A DNA stretch of 64,000 nt, from contig NZ_SMLB01000026.1 in assembly GCF_004349105.1 (NCBI RefSeq), positions 20,846 through 84,845 of the forward strand, written 5' to 3'. Positions 52,082 through 60,280 of this stretch are shown one piece after another (the stretch's first letter is position 1; every line of letters starts with the position of its first letter). The stretch is from Jiangella aurantiaca (GTDB lineage Bacteria > Actinomycetota > Actinomycetes > Jiangellales > Jiangellaceae). The position numbers and the translations under genes are program-made. The notes under the pieces were generated by a model, which saw only the letters and a list, made by a program, of their open reading frames with translations, had not been told where the DNA came from and did not search any database.

Positions 52082-53545
52082 TCAGGGCGCGAGCGACGGC
52101 ACCCGGCGGATCCCGAACCGCGTCCTGAGCGCCCGCTTGGCGGCGTACAGGCCGCCCATGCCGTGCACCGCCGGCCCGGGCGGCGTCGACCCGGAGCACA
52201 GGTAGACGCCCGGCACTGGAGTGGCGTACGGGTTCCACCGCAGGGTGGGCCGGGCGAAGATCTGCCACATGTTCATGGCGCCGGCGGCGATGTCGCCGTC
52301 GCGGTAGTTGGCGTTGTGGTCGGCCATCTTCGCCGCCGGGATGGTGTGCCGTTCGACGACGAGGTCGCCGAACCCGGGCGCGAACCGCTCGATCTGCGCC
52401 TGCACGACGGCGCCGACGTCGACGGTGGACCCGGCGGGCACGTGGGTGTACGTCCAGAACGGCCGCAGCCCGCCCACCTCGCGGCCGGGGTCGAACACCG
52501 CGGGATCGGAGGCCAGGATCATCGGACGCTCGGCGTGGCGGCCGGCGGCCACCTCGGCCTCGGCGTGCGACATCTCCGCCAGCGAGCCGCCGACGTGGAT
52601 GGTGCCGGCCCGGCGGACCTCCGAGTGCGCCCACGGCACCGGGCCGGAGAGCACGAAGTCGACCTTGGCGGCCGCGTTGCCCGCCTTGAACCGCTCGACG
52701 GCGCGGCGATAGCCGGACGGCAGCTGCTCGCCCAGGATGCCGGCGAGGATCCACGGGTTGGTGTCGAACAGGTAGGCGCGCGCCTTCGGCAGCTGCGTCA
52801 TCGAGGAGATCTCGACGCCGCGGTGGATGCTGCCGCCGTGCGCCTCGAGGTCGGCCACCAGGGCGTCGACGATGGCCTGGCTGCCGCCGACCGGCAGCGG
52901 CCAGCCCGGCGAGTGCGCCAGCGCGCCCAGCGAGAGCGCCGTGCCGGCGGCGGTGAGCGTGGGAATGCGCGTGATCGCGTGCGCGGCGACGCCCATCAGC
53001 AGGGCCGGCGCGACCTCGTCCTTCCAGCGGATCTTCCCCAGGCCGGTGCCCTGCTCGAGCAGTGCCAGCGCGAACTGCGCCGACGTCAGCAGGTCGGGCG
53101 GCAGGCTCCGGCGGTCGGAGAGGGCCAGCTCGACGACGGCCGGCGAGTGCCGCACCAGCGGGCGCATGAGCCGCCGCCAGGACGGGCCGTCGGGGCCGAG
53201 GCCCTCGACCGTGCGGTCGAGGTCGCGGTAGGCGACGCCGGCCCGGCCGCCGTCCAGCGGCTGCGCGTAGGACACGTCGGGGTAGTTCAGCCGGACGCCG
53301 CGGGCGGCGAGGTCGAAGGCGCGGAAGAACGGCGACGCTGCCGCCATGGGGTGCACGGCCGAGCAGATGTCGTGGACGATGCCGGGCGCCAGGCCGAGGT
53401 CGAGGGTGCGGGCTCCGCCGCCGACCGTGTGCTGCGCCTCGTAGACCCGAACCTCTAGACCGGCCCGGGCGAGCACCACCGCAGCCGCCAGCCCATTCGG
53501 GCCGGACCCGACGACGACGGCGTCACACTGCTCCGACGCCTGCAC
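52082..53545 (-). CDS. CrtI/PYROXD2-like FAD-dependent oxidoreductase
   Basis: 487 residues. The N-terminal dinucleotide fold is VVVGSGPNGLAAAVVLARAG, with Glu at the end of strand 2 (VYEAQHTVGGGART). The C-terminal FAD-contact region has LCSGSTPPGPAVHGMGG followed by YAAKRALR. This is the phytoene-desaturase-like branch that includes PYROXD2. No carotenoid genes surround it, so a carotenoid role is not supported; substrate unknown. Confidence 0.85.
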   Translation of the reverse strand: MQASEQCDAVVVGSGPNGLAAAVVLARAGLEVRVYEAQHTVGGGARTLDLGLAPGIVHDICSAVHPMAAASPFFRAFDLAARGVRLNYPDVSYAQPLDGGRAGVAYRDLDRTVEGLGPDGPSWRRLMRPLVRHSPAVVELALSDRRSLPPDLLTSAQFALALLEQGTGLGKIRWKDEVAPALLMGVAAHAITRIPTLTAAGTALSLGALAHSPGWPLPVGGSQAIVDALVADLEAHGGSIHRGVEISSMTQLPKARAYLFDTNPWILAGILGEQLPSGYRRAVERFKAGNAAAKVDFVLSGPVPWAHSEVRRAGTIHVGGSLAEMSHAEAEVAAGRHAERPMILASDPAVFDPGREVGGLRPFWTYTHVPAGSTVDVGAVVQAQIERFAPGFGDLVVERHTIPAAKMADHNANYRDGDIAAGAMNMWQIFARPTLRWNPYATPVPGVYLCSGSTPPGPAVHGMGGLYAAKRALRTRFGIRRVPSLAP

Positions 53546-53566
53546 ATCGTCATCCTACTTCCGCGG

Positions 53567-53983
53567 TCACTCCGGCGTGGCCGGTGGTGTCATCTGATCG
53601 TCGTACAGCAGCCGGCCGCTCGGCGCGACCTGAACGCTGGCGTCACGCAGCAGGAGGTCACGCAGTTGTTCGGGCGTCATGCCGTTGAGCTCGGCGACGT
53701 GGTCGAGGTGCTCGCCCAGCGCGTCGATGGCCTCCTGCCCGCTCATCGGACGCGGCAGCAGGTCGTCCTGGCCACCCGGCGCGACGGTGCCGTCGCCGGG
53801 CGACGGGGTCGAGGCCGGCGGCGCGTCGGACGGCACCGCGACGGAGCCGTCACCGGAGTCGTCGGAGTCACCGGTGCCATTGGTCAGCCAGACGGCGAGG
53901 ACCACGGCGAGCGCCACCACCACGACGGCGGCCGCCACGGCGAGCACGCTCCGGCGCCGTTGCTGCGAGGTGGTCTCGGGCAC
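53567..53983 (-). CDS. Single-pass membrane hypothetical protein
   Basis: 138 residues. GTG at 53983 has GGAAGGGGGAA upstream. A basic tail (QQRRRS) and one helix (VLAVAAAVVVVALAVVLAVW) are followed by a Ser/Asp/Pro-rich linker and a compact C-terminal domain (SGQEAIDALGEHLDHVAEL, LRDLLLRDASVQVAPSGRLLYDD). The end resembles the propeptide-like segment near the start of the LPDTG protease upstream (VRELVESGQAIVGDGGTLSYTD), so the pair may be functionally linked. Confidence 0.68.
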   Translation of the reverse strand: MPETTSQQRRRSVLAVAAAVVVVALAVVLAVWLTNGTGDSDDSGDGSVAVPSDAPPASTPSPGDGTVAPGGQDDLLPRPMSGQEAIDALGEHLDHVAELNGMTPEQLRDLLLRDASVQVAPSGRLLYDDQMTPPATPE

Positions 53984-54053
53984 GTCGGTTCCCCCTTCCT
54001 GAGTCTGACGCACGGGGCGCGGCCGCGGTTTCGCGGCGTCCGGCCGGAGACGC

Positions 54054-54090
54054 CGACGGGGCCCGGGACGCGTCGGCCCGGGCCCCGTCG
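54054..54090 (-). terminator. 14-bp perfect hairpin after the LPDTG protease gene
   Basis: CGACGGGGCCCGGG (54054-54067), 9-base loop, CCCGGGCCCCGTCG (54077-54090): a perfect stem 13 bases beyond the stop codon at 54104, before the next minus-strand gene. A strong GC terminator, no U-tract. Confidence 0.75.
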
Positions 54091-54103
54091 AAGGGGTCGG
54101 ACG

Positions 54104-56455
54104 TCAGCCGGCCACGCCCCGCCGGGTGTGCGCGTACAGCGCACCACCCAGGCCGAGCAGGACCACGCCGGCGGTCAGGAGGAACAGGTTCGTCGACGTA
54201 CCGGTGTCAGGTAGGTCGTCGCCGTCCTCGGTGCCACCCTCGCCGCCGTCGTCGGTGCCACCCTCGCCGCCATCGTCGGAGCCGCCCTCGTCGCCGCTCG
54301 CGACGTCGACGGTGAACGACACCGCGTCGGTCTGCGCGGAGGTGACGCCATTGATCGACTGCACCGCCGTGACCGAGCACACGCCGTTGGGCAGGTTCTG
54401 CTCGGGCTCGAACGTCCACGCACCCTCGCCGTCGACCTCGGCGGTGCCGGACCAGGTCTCCTCGCCGCAGGTGATGCTCAGCTCGACGGAGGCGCCGGGC
54501 AGGCCCTCGCCGCTGAACGTCGGCGTCGCCGTGGTGGCGGTGTCGCCGTCGACCGGCCGCACGATGGTCGGCGGGTCGACCGGGACCACGACGGTGACGG
54601 ACGCCGTCTCGGGCACCTCGATGCTGCCGACCGTCTGCTGCGCGGTGATCGTCGACTCGCCGTACGGCAGGTCGGCGGTGAGCACGATGCTCCAGGTGCC
54701 CTCGTCATCAGTGGTGCCCTCGCCGACGACCTCGTCGCCGATCGTGAGCGTCACCGTCGAGCCGGGCTCGGCGGAGCCGGTGATCTCGACCGGCGACCGC
54801 TGCACCTCGTCACCGTCCTCGGGCGAGATGATCGTGATCGGCGCGGCCTCGAACGCGGCCGCCGTGCCGGTCACGGTGTAGTTGCCCAGGCTGCCGTACT
54901 CGGTGTAGCCGGAGCCGTTGCTCGGCGTGTTCGCGGCCGGGTCGCCCTGGCCGATGCCGCTGACGCGTACGTAGTACAGGCCGGTCTCCAGCTCGGTCTC
55001 GATCTGCGCGTCGAGGCCGGAGGCCGTGCGGTCGGTGGGCGAGCTGGCGATGTCGGTGGCCGCCTCGGGGTTCGCCTCGGCGACCAGCTCGCCGTCGGCG
55101 TCGATCAGCTCGAGCCGGATGTCGAGGTTGCCGCCGACGGTGGCGCCCTCGGCCGCCACGGTGACCGGGCCGCCGTTGGTGACGAGCGTGAACACGTCGC
55201 GCTCGCCGGACTGCCCGATGACGCCGGCCGCGGTGAACTCGCCGGTGGAGGTGTCCAGGGCGGTGCCCTCGTCGAGCACGTCGCCGTGGTCGTCGGCGGC
55301 GTACGCGGCCCGGCCGCCGTAGTGGAACTCGAGCGTCAGCTCTGTGCCGGCCTCGGCGCACGGGGCGGCCTCAGGACCGGCCGGCTTGAACGCCCGGTCG
55401 CCCGGCTGCGGGTTGTTCGGGTCGCTGGCGTCGGTGCAGTAGACGTCGGTCCACATCGCGTCGCCGTCGAACACCGCGAACGTGCGGATCGTGGTGTCGG
55501 CGGTGATCTCGGCGAGGTCGTCGTCGCCGGGGTTGGTGGCGTCGGCGTAGTCGCCGGGCGACCACTGCGACAGCGGCGTGGACCACGGCGCACCCATGAT
55601 CGGGCCCCACAGCGAGCCGGGCTCGGCCAGCGCGTCGCCGTAGTACTCGTCGTCGCCGATGCCGTCGTGGGCAAGGTTGAGCGTGTGGCCGACTTCGTGC
55701 GAGACGATGTTGCCGACGTCGGGCGCATTGCTGTCGCGCGCCATCGGGGCGAAGATCATGGCCGGCGACAGGAACTCGTTGCCGAACCCGCCCACCCAGG
55801 CCCGCCCGCTGGACTCCTCGGCCGGCGCGATGTCCGTGGTGTCGGTGACGACGGCCGTCATGCCGTACTCGCCGTCGTCCTCGGACGTCTTGTACAGCGC
55901 GTCGGGACCCGGGTCCGTGGTGGTGACGTTGACGTCGAACGGCGCGTAGTCCTCCGCCACTCGCGCCCACACCTGGTACACGTAGTCCGCGTCCGAGGCG
56001 GCCGCGTTCGGGGTCAGCTCGTACACGTCCTCCTGGTAGTACCGGTTCCACTCGGTGCTCCGGATCGTCGCACCGTCGAAGTCGAGGTAGATGGTGAGCG
56101 GCGCGCCCGGCTTGGAGCCGCCCGCGGGATCGCCGGGGACGTCGGCGGCCGGCGACGCCTCGCCGGCGTGGTCGTGGTCGTCCGGCGCCTCGAACCGGTC
56201 GGTGTAGGACAGCGTCCCACCGTCGCCCACGATGGCCTGGCCGGACTCGACGAGCTCCCGAACGACGTCGACCGCGAGGTCGGCGCGGTCGGCGGCGACC
56301 TCGAGCGTCCGGGCCACCACCGCGTCTGACTGGAGGTCGACCAGCTCGGTCAGATCATCGGTGGCGGCCGCCGGCACGGCGCCGGCGAACGCGAGCGCGC
56401 CCGTCCCGGTCACCGCCACCGCGGCCAGCAGCCGGCGCGCGATCACGCGATTCAT
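54104..56455 (-). CDS. Sortase-anchored secreted zinc metalloprotease
   Basis: 783 residues. Signal peptide (about 1-31), propeptide, then a catalytic domain with LTIYLDFDGATIRSTEWN, and a zinc site HEVGHTLNLAH: His253, Glu254, His257 and His263, a metzincin spacing but with Asn where Gly is usual. Two Ig-like/Big domains (about 550-720) follow, then a Glu/Gly/Asp-rich spacer, LPDTG, a membrane helix and ARG-type basic tail (HTRRGVAG). ATG follows CAGGAGAT. The divergent class E sortase at 56593 is the obvious anchoring enzyme. Confidence 0.85.
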   Translation of the reverse strand: MNRVIARRLLAAVAVTGTGALAFAGAVPAAATDDLTELVDLQSDAVVARTLEVAADRADLAVDVVRELVESGQAIVGDGGTLSYTDRFEAPDDHDHAGEASPAADVPGDPAGGSKPGAPLTIYLDFDGATIRSTEWNRYYQEDVYELTPNAAASDADYVYQVWARVAEDYAPFDVNVTTTDPGPDALYKTSEDDGEYGMTAVVTDTTDIAPAEESSGRAWVGGFGNEFLSPAMIFAPMARDSNAPDVGNIVSHEVGHTLNLAHDGIGDDEYYGDALAEPGSLWGPIMGAPWSTPLSQWSPGDYADATNPGDDDLAEITADTTIRTFAVFDGDAMWTDVYCTDASDPNNPQPGDRAFKPAGPEAAPCAEAGTELTLEFHYGGRAAYAADDHGDVLDEGTALDTSTGEFTAAGVIGQSGERDVFTLVTNGGPVTVAAEGATVGGNLDIRLELIDADGELVAEANPEAATDIASSPTDRTASGLDAQIETELETGLYYVRVSGIGQGDPAANTPSNGSGYTEYGSLGNYTVTGTAAAFEAAPITIISPEDGDEVQRSPVEITGSAEPGSTVTLTIGDEVVGEGTTDDEGTWSIVLTADLPYGESTITAQQTVGSIEVPETASVTVVVPVDPPTIVRPVDGDTATTATPTFSGEGLPGASVELSITCGEETWSGTAEVDGEGAWTFEPEQNLPNGVCSVTAVQSINGVTSAQTDAVSFTVDVASGDEGGSDDGGEGGTDDGGEGGTEDGDDLPDTGTSTNLFLLTAGVVLLGLGGALYAHTRRGVAG

Positions 56456-56592
56456 GTATTCATATCTCCTGAAGATTCAATGATTCTCAGGGCACACGCT
56501 CGCGGTACGGTAGCAGACCCGATTTTCCGCTTCGACCCTTCTCGCAGAGATCAGCTCACGGGGAGCGGGGGTCGCCGGTTAGGCTCTTGGCC

Positions 56593-57318
56593 ATGCATCG
56601 CAAGGCGGCCCGGGGGCGTCGTAAAGCCTCCCGCCGGAAGACCCAGCAGCCGGCGCCCCAGCGCAACGTCGTCGCACTCATCGCGGGTGGTGTCGGCGAG
56701 CTCATGCTCACCGCCGGGGCCGTCGTGCTGTTGTTCGTGGTCTACACGCTGTGGGGCACCGGCATCCAGACCGCCAACGCGCAGGACGACCTGCGCGACC
56801 AGCTGGGCCTCGATGCCGGGCAGATCGAGAAGGACCCCATTCCGCTCGACGAGCTCGAGGTCGGCGACGCGTACGGCATCATCCGCATCCCCCGCTTCGG
56901 CGAGGACTGGGAGTGGATCATCGTCCAGGGCACCGAGGACGCCGACCTCAAGAACGGCCCCGGCCACTACCTCGACACCGTCGACCCGGGCGCGGTCGGG
57001 AACTTCTCCATCGCCGGGCACCGTTCTGGTCACGGTGAGCCGTTCGCCCAGTTCCCCGAATTGCAGGTCGGCGACATCATCGAGATCGAGACGGCAACCG
57101 GCACGTATCTCTATGAACTGGACAGCGCACCGAACGGAGACCCTGACGGCAACAGGATCGGCATCAGGGACAGTTGGGTGGTCGACCCGGTGCCCGGGGA
57201 GGGCGACGAGGCCGAGGCAACCGAGCGGCGCATCACGCTGACCACGTGCTGGCCGCGCTGGGGCTCGTCACACCGTATGTACGCGACCGGGATCCTGATC
57301 GGCGGAGAGGAAGTCTAG
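56593..57318 (+). CDS. Class E sortase
   Basis: 241 residues. A very basic N-terminus, one membrane helix (about 37-57), and a sortase barrel with GIIRIPRFGEDWEW, catalytic His143 in AGHRSGHG, Cys219 in LTTCWPRWGSSHR and Arg228. Class E sortases favour LAXTG or similar; the neighbour's LPDTG is a near match. A -10 TAGGCT (56580-56585) ends 7 bases before the ATG, so the transcript is probably leaderless. TTG at 56587 is an alternative start. Confidence 0.9.
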   Translation: MHRKAARGRRKASRRKTQQPAPQRNVVALIAGGVGELMLTAGAVVLLFVVYTLWGTGIQTANAQDDLRDQLGLDAGQIEKDPIPLDELEVGDAYGIIRIPRFGEDWEWIIVQGTEDADLKNGPGHYLDTVDPGAVGNFSIAGHRSGHGEPFAQFPELQVGDIIEIETATGTYLYELDSAPNGDPDGNRIGIRDSWVVDPVPGEGDEAEATERRITLTTCWPRWGSSHRMYATGILIGGEEV

Positions 57319-57322
57319 ACAG

Positions 57323-57478
57323 ATGTACGCCTGGATCTGGCGGCACCTGCCGGGACCGTGGCCCGTTCGGCTGCTCATCTACCTGATCCTCATCGCCGCG
57401 ATCGTCTACGCCCTCTTCATCTGGGTCTTTCCCTGGGCGGAGGACGCCTTCAACATCAGCGAGGTCACCGTCGGCTGA
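57323..57478 (+). CDS. 51-residue single-pass membrane protein, sortase partner
   Basis: ATG at 57323, four bases after the sortase stop, with GAGAGGAAG upstream. MYAWIWRHLPGPWPVRLLIY is followed by a hydrophobic helix and the acidic end WAEDAFNISEVTVG. Small membrane proteins of this type commonly follow actinobacterial class E sortase genes. Function unknown. Confidence 0.75.
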   Translation: MYAWIWRHLPGPWPVRLLIYLILIAAIVYALFIWVFPWAEDAFNISEVTVG

Positions 57479-57522
57479 CCGTACCTCGGCCCGGGTGTAC
57501 CTGGCGCCGGCAAGCGCGGCGG

Positions 57523-57807
57523 TCAGCCGCCGGCGACTGCCGGGATGACCGAAACCTTGGCGCCGGCGGGCGTCGGCGTCTGCAGGCCGTCGGTGAAGCG
57601 CACGTCGTCCTCGTTCACGTAGACGTTGACGAACCGGCGGATCTGGCCCGTGTCGTCGAGGACGCGCGCACCGATGCCCGGGTAGGCGGCGTCGAGCGCG
57701 CCGAGCACGTCGGCGAGCGTGGCGCCGTCGGGCACCTCGACGCTGACGTCGGACTCGCCCTTGGTGTAGGTGCGCAGGATCGTCGGGACACGTACGGCGA
57801 CGCTCAT
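57523..57807 (-). CDS. MoaD/ThiS-family sulfur-carrier protein
   Basis: 94 residues, ubiquitin-like beta-grasp: VRVPTILRTYTKGESDVSVE, GATLADVLGALDAAYPGIGARV, a long RFVNVYVNEDDVRF segment, and an exposed C-terminal GG (AVAGG), the form ready for adenylation and thiocarboxylation. It starts 2 bases after the threonine-synthase-like stop and thus shares its SAM riboswitch. The closest functional models are CysO of Mycobacterium and HcyS of Wolinella, which give sulfur for Cys or homocysteine; molybdopterin synthesis is unlikely without moa genes. Confidence 0.85.
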   Translation of the reverse strand: MSVAVRVPTILRTYTKGESDVSVEVPDGATLADVLGALDAAYPGIGARVLDDTGQIRRFVNVYVNEDDVRFTDGLQTPTPAGAKVSVIPAVAGG

Positions 57808-57809
57808 GT

Positions 57810-59057
57810 TCAGCCTCCGTTGACGAGGCTGTGGAACGCCTCGGTAGTGGGTGCGATGGTGCCGGCGGGGCCGACCACGGACGAGACGGCGTCGAGCGTC
57901 TTGAGCCCGTCGCCGGTGTTGAAGATGACGGTCTCGGCATCGGGGTCGAGCTTCCCCTCGCGCAGCAGCTTGGCCAGGACAGCGACGGTGACACCGCCGG
58001 CGGTCTCGGCGAAGATGCCCTCGGTGCGGGCCAGCAGGCGGATGCCGTCGACCACTTCCTCGTCGCTAACGTCCTCGACCGCGCCACGCGTCCGCCGCGC
58101 GACGTCGAGCACGTACGGCCCGTCGGCGGGGTTGCCGATGGCCAGCGACTTCGCGATGGTGTCCGGCCGCACCGGGCGGACGACGTCGTGGCCGGCTTTG
58201 AACGCGGCCGCGACCGGCGAGCAGCCCGTCGCCTGCGCACCGAAGATGGCCGGCGCGTCGCCCTCGGCCAGGCCCAGCTGGACGAGCTCGCGGAACGCCT
58301 TGTCGACCTTGGTCAGCTGCGAGCCGCTGGCCACCGGGATGACGACCTGACGGGGCAGCCGCCAGCCGAGCTGCTCGGTGGTCTCGTAGCCGAGCGTCTT
58401 GGAGCCCTCGGCGTAGTACGGCCGCACGTTGACGTTGACGAACGCCCAGTCGTCGTGCTCGCCGGCCAGCTCCGAGGCCAAGCGGTTGACGTCGTCGTAG
58501 TTCCCCTCGACGGCGACCAGCGTGGTGCCGTAGACGGCGCTCGTGACGATCTTGGGCTGCTCGAGGTTGCTCGGGATGAACACGTAGCTGGTGATGCCGG
58601 CCCGGGCCGCCGCCGCGGCGACCGCGTTGGCGAGGTTGCCGGTGGATGGGCACGCCAGGACCTTGAAGCCCAGCTCACGCGCCGCCGCCAGCGCGACGGC
58701 CACCACGCGGTCCTTGAACGAGTGCGTGGGGTTGGCGGCGTCGTTCTTGATCCACAGGGCCTTGAGGCCGAGCTCGCGGGCCAGGTTGTCGGCGCGGACC
58801 AGCGGGGTGAAGCCCGGGTCGGTGTTCGGGATCTCGGTGACGTTCTCGGGCACCGGCAGCAGGTCGCGGTAGCGCCAGATGGACCGCGGGCCGCTCTCGA
58901 CGCGCTCGCGCGTGATGGTGCCGAAGTCGTAGGCCACCTCGAGCGGCCCGAAGCACTCCAGGCACGCGTAGTAGGGACCCAGCTCGACGGTGGCGCCGCA
59001 CTCACGACATGACAGGTGCGTAGCGCGCCCAAGGGAGGTGGTGCTGGTGAGGGTCAT
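57810..59057 (-). CDS. thrC: Threonine synthase-like PLP enzyme under a SAM riboswitch
   Basis: 415 residues. A four-Cys zinc-ribbon-like head (C17, C20, C32, C35), then a fold-type-II PLP core with PLP lysine K115 in THSFKDR, STGNLANAVAAAA for phosphate binding and PVASGSQLTKV. Threonine synthase makes threonine from O-phosphohomoserine. Two things are odd for that role: a SAM-I riboswitch precedes the gene and a MoaD/ThiS sulfur carrier follows it. Either the cell balances the threonine/methionine branch point by SAM, or the enzyme makes homocysteine from O-phosphohomoserine and a protein thiocarboxylate. Family is certain; reaction is open. Confidence 0.85.
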   Translation of the reverse strand: MTLTSTTSLGRATHLSCRECGATVELGPYYACLECFGPLEVAYDFGTITRERVESGPRSIWRYRDLLPVPENVTEIPNTDPGFTPLVRADNLARELGLKALWIKNDAANPTHSFKDRVVAVALAAARELGFKVLACPSTGNLANAVAAAAARAGITSYVFIPSNLEQPKIVTSAVYGTTLVAVEGNYDDVNRLASELAGEHDDWAFVNVNVRPYYAEGSKTLGYETTEQLGWRLPRQVVIPVASGSQLTKVDKAFRELVQLGLAEGDAPAIFGAQATGCSPVAAAFKAGHDVVRPVRPDTIAKSLAIGNPADGPYVLDVARRTRGAVEDVSDEEVVDGIRLLARTEGIFAETAGGVTVAVLAKLLREGKLDPDAETVIFNTGDGLKTLDAVSSVVGPAGTIAPTTEAFHSLVNGG

Positions 59058-59074
59058 GCTGCTGCGGATCCCTT

Positions 59075-59186
59075 CTCATCTCTCCCACCCGGTCGGGCGG
59101 GCCGGAATTGGCACCGTCACCGCGCTGATCGACACGGACGGTTGCCGGAGCTTCGACGGGCCGGTCCCTCGGCTCCTCTGGATGAG
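59075..59186 (-). promoter_or_regulatory. SAM-I (S-box) riboswitch
   Basis: Read from 59186 the RNA starts CTCATCCAGAGGAGCCGAGG and has S-box core elements in order: AGAGGAGCCGAGGGA, GGCCC, GAAGCTCCGGCAACC, GGTGCCAATTCCGGCCC, and the 3' P1 strand GATGAG (59080-59075) pairing with CTCATC (59186-59181). The kink-turn, P3 and P4 segments are recognisable. The Shine-Dalgarno (AGAAGGGA) follows P1 directly and no terminator with U-tract is seen, so control is probably translational, off at high SAM. Confidence 0.9.
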
Positions 59187-59200
59187 GACAACTGGCTGTC

Positions 59201-59274
59201 ACCATACGTGCCGGTTTTGGATCCAGGCAGCACACATCCACGATGCGAGACAATTCTGTGTCACATCGTGGATG
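59201..59274 (-). promoter_or_regulatory. Promoter and inverted repeat upstream of the SAM riboswitch
   Basis: A minus-strand -10 TATGGT (59206-59201) lies about 15 bases before the first P1 base, with a weak -35 TGCCTG 17 bases upstream. Further up, CATCCACGATG (59235-59245) and CATCGTGGATG (59264-59274) are perfect 11-base arms with an 18-base spacer, a candidate binding site for a second regulator acting beside the riboswitch. The rest of 59187-59500 holds only the palindrome at 59374. Confidence 0.5.
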
Positions 59275-59373
59275 ATCGACATTCCGCGAGACGCCGCGGC
59301 AGCCCCCGGCCTGTCACTCGACGGCATCGCGCGTGAGCTGCTCGATGAACGGCCCACGCAGCACACCCAGCCC

Positions 59374-59447
59374 CGTTGATCTTGGAGAAAGTGCGGTGGC
59401 TATCGGACATGTCATCCCCGATTAGCGGCACTACTCCAAGATCAACG
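59374..59447. repeat. TGATC-palindrome family, copy 5
   Basis: Arms CGTTGATCTTGGAG (59374-59387) and CTCCAAGATCAACG (59434-59447) are perfect over 14 bases around a 46-base loop, the same arm and loop lengths as the copy at 97-170. It lies between the thrC control region and the end of otsB. Confidence 0.8.
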
Positions 59448-59500
59448 ACGGATGGACGGCGTCGGCCGCCGAACGGGCTCAGCCCCGCGGTGATACCGCG

Positions 59501-60280
59501 TCAGTCGAGCGTGGCGAGCTCGCGGAGCAGCGCCTGCACGCCGGGCGGGCCCGGGACGACGACGTCCGCGGCATTCCGCAGCTCGGCGGACGCCTCCTCG
59601 GCGTCGGAACAGACGACGATCCCGACGAGGTCCTCCGACGACGCGAGCTCGCGCACCGCCACGACCGCGGGCAGGTCGCCGAGGTCGTCGCCGGCGTAGA
59701 GGACGGCGGTGGCGCCGGTCTCGGCCACCAGCGACCGGATCGCGAGGCCCTTGTCGACACCCACCGGACGCAGCTCGAGCACGAACCGGCCGGGCGTGAC
59801 CTGCAGCCCGGCCTCGGCCGCGACGGCGTCGGCGTGCGGGCGCAGCTCGTCGAGGGCGGCGGCGGGGTCGGACGCGGACCGCGTGTGCAGCGCCACGGAG
59901 TGCTGCTTGTCCTCGACGGTGACGCCGGGCCGGGCGGCGGCCAACTCAGTCACCCGCCGCCGGGCGAGGTCGACGCCATCGTCGCTGTCGGGCGTGTTCA
60001 GCGTCCCGGCCGACCAGCGCTGCAGGCCGTAGTGCCCCAGCACCAGGAGCCCGGGCACGTCCTGCAGCGAGCCGAGCCGGACGGCTTCGGCGGCGGGCCG
60101 GCCGGTGACGACGGCGACCCGGGCGACCCGGGCGGCGACCGCCGTCAGGACGTCGGCGGTGCCGGCCAGCGCGACCGCCCGCCCCGGGTCGGGGACGATC
60201 GGCGAGAGGACGCCGTCGAAGTCGAGGGCCACGAGGGTCCGGTCCAGTCGACCGGACAGCCTTCCCAGCTCGGGCGTCAC
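59501..60280 (-). CDS. otsB: Trehalose-6-phosphate phosphatase
   Basis: 259 residues, HAD-IIB fold: nucleophile in VALDFDGVLSPIV (DxDG), VVTGRP motif II, EDKQHSVALHTR, LELRPVGVDKGLAI with motif III Lys, and AGDDLGDLPA (motif IV). It completes trehalose synthesis begun by OtsA, which lies about 1 kb away on the opposite strand. GTG start overlaps the preceding stop (GTGA). Confidence 0.92.
   Translation of the reverse strand: MTPELGRLSGRLDRTLVALDFDGVLSPIVPDPGRAVALAGTADVLTAVAARVARVAVVTGRPAAEAVRLGSLQDVPGLLVLGHYGLQRWSAGTLNTPDSDDGVDLARRRVTELAAARPGVTVEDKQHSVALHTRSASDPAAALDELRPHADAVAAEAGLQVTPGRFVLELRPVGVDKGLAIRSLVAETGATAVLYAGDDLGDLPAVVAVRELASSEDLVGIVVCSDAEEASAELRNAADVVVPGPPGVQALLRELATLD

Noticed and set aside
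52082..53545. Carotenoid biosynthesis (phytoene desaturase) assignment
   Set aside because: The fold is CrtI-like, but no crtB, crtE or lycopene gene is near and the sequence is closer in style to PYROXD2-type proteins.
57523..57807. Molybdopterin synthase small subunit (MoaD)
   Set aside because: No moa or moe genes nearby; the shared SAM riboswitch and PLP-enzyme partner point to sulfur amino-acid metabolism.
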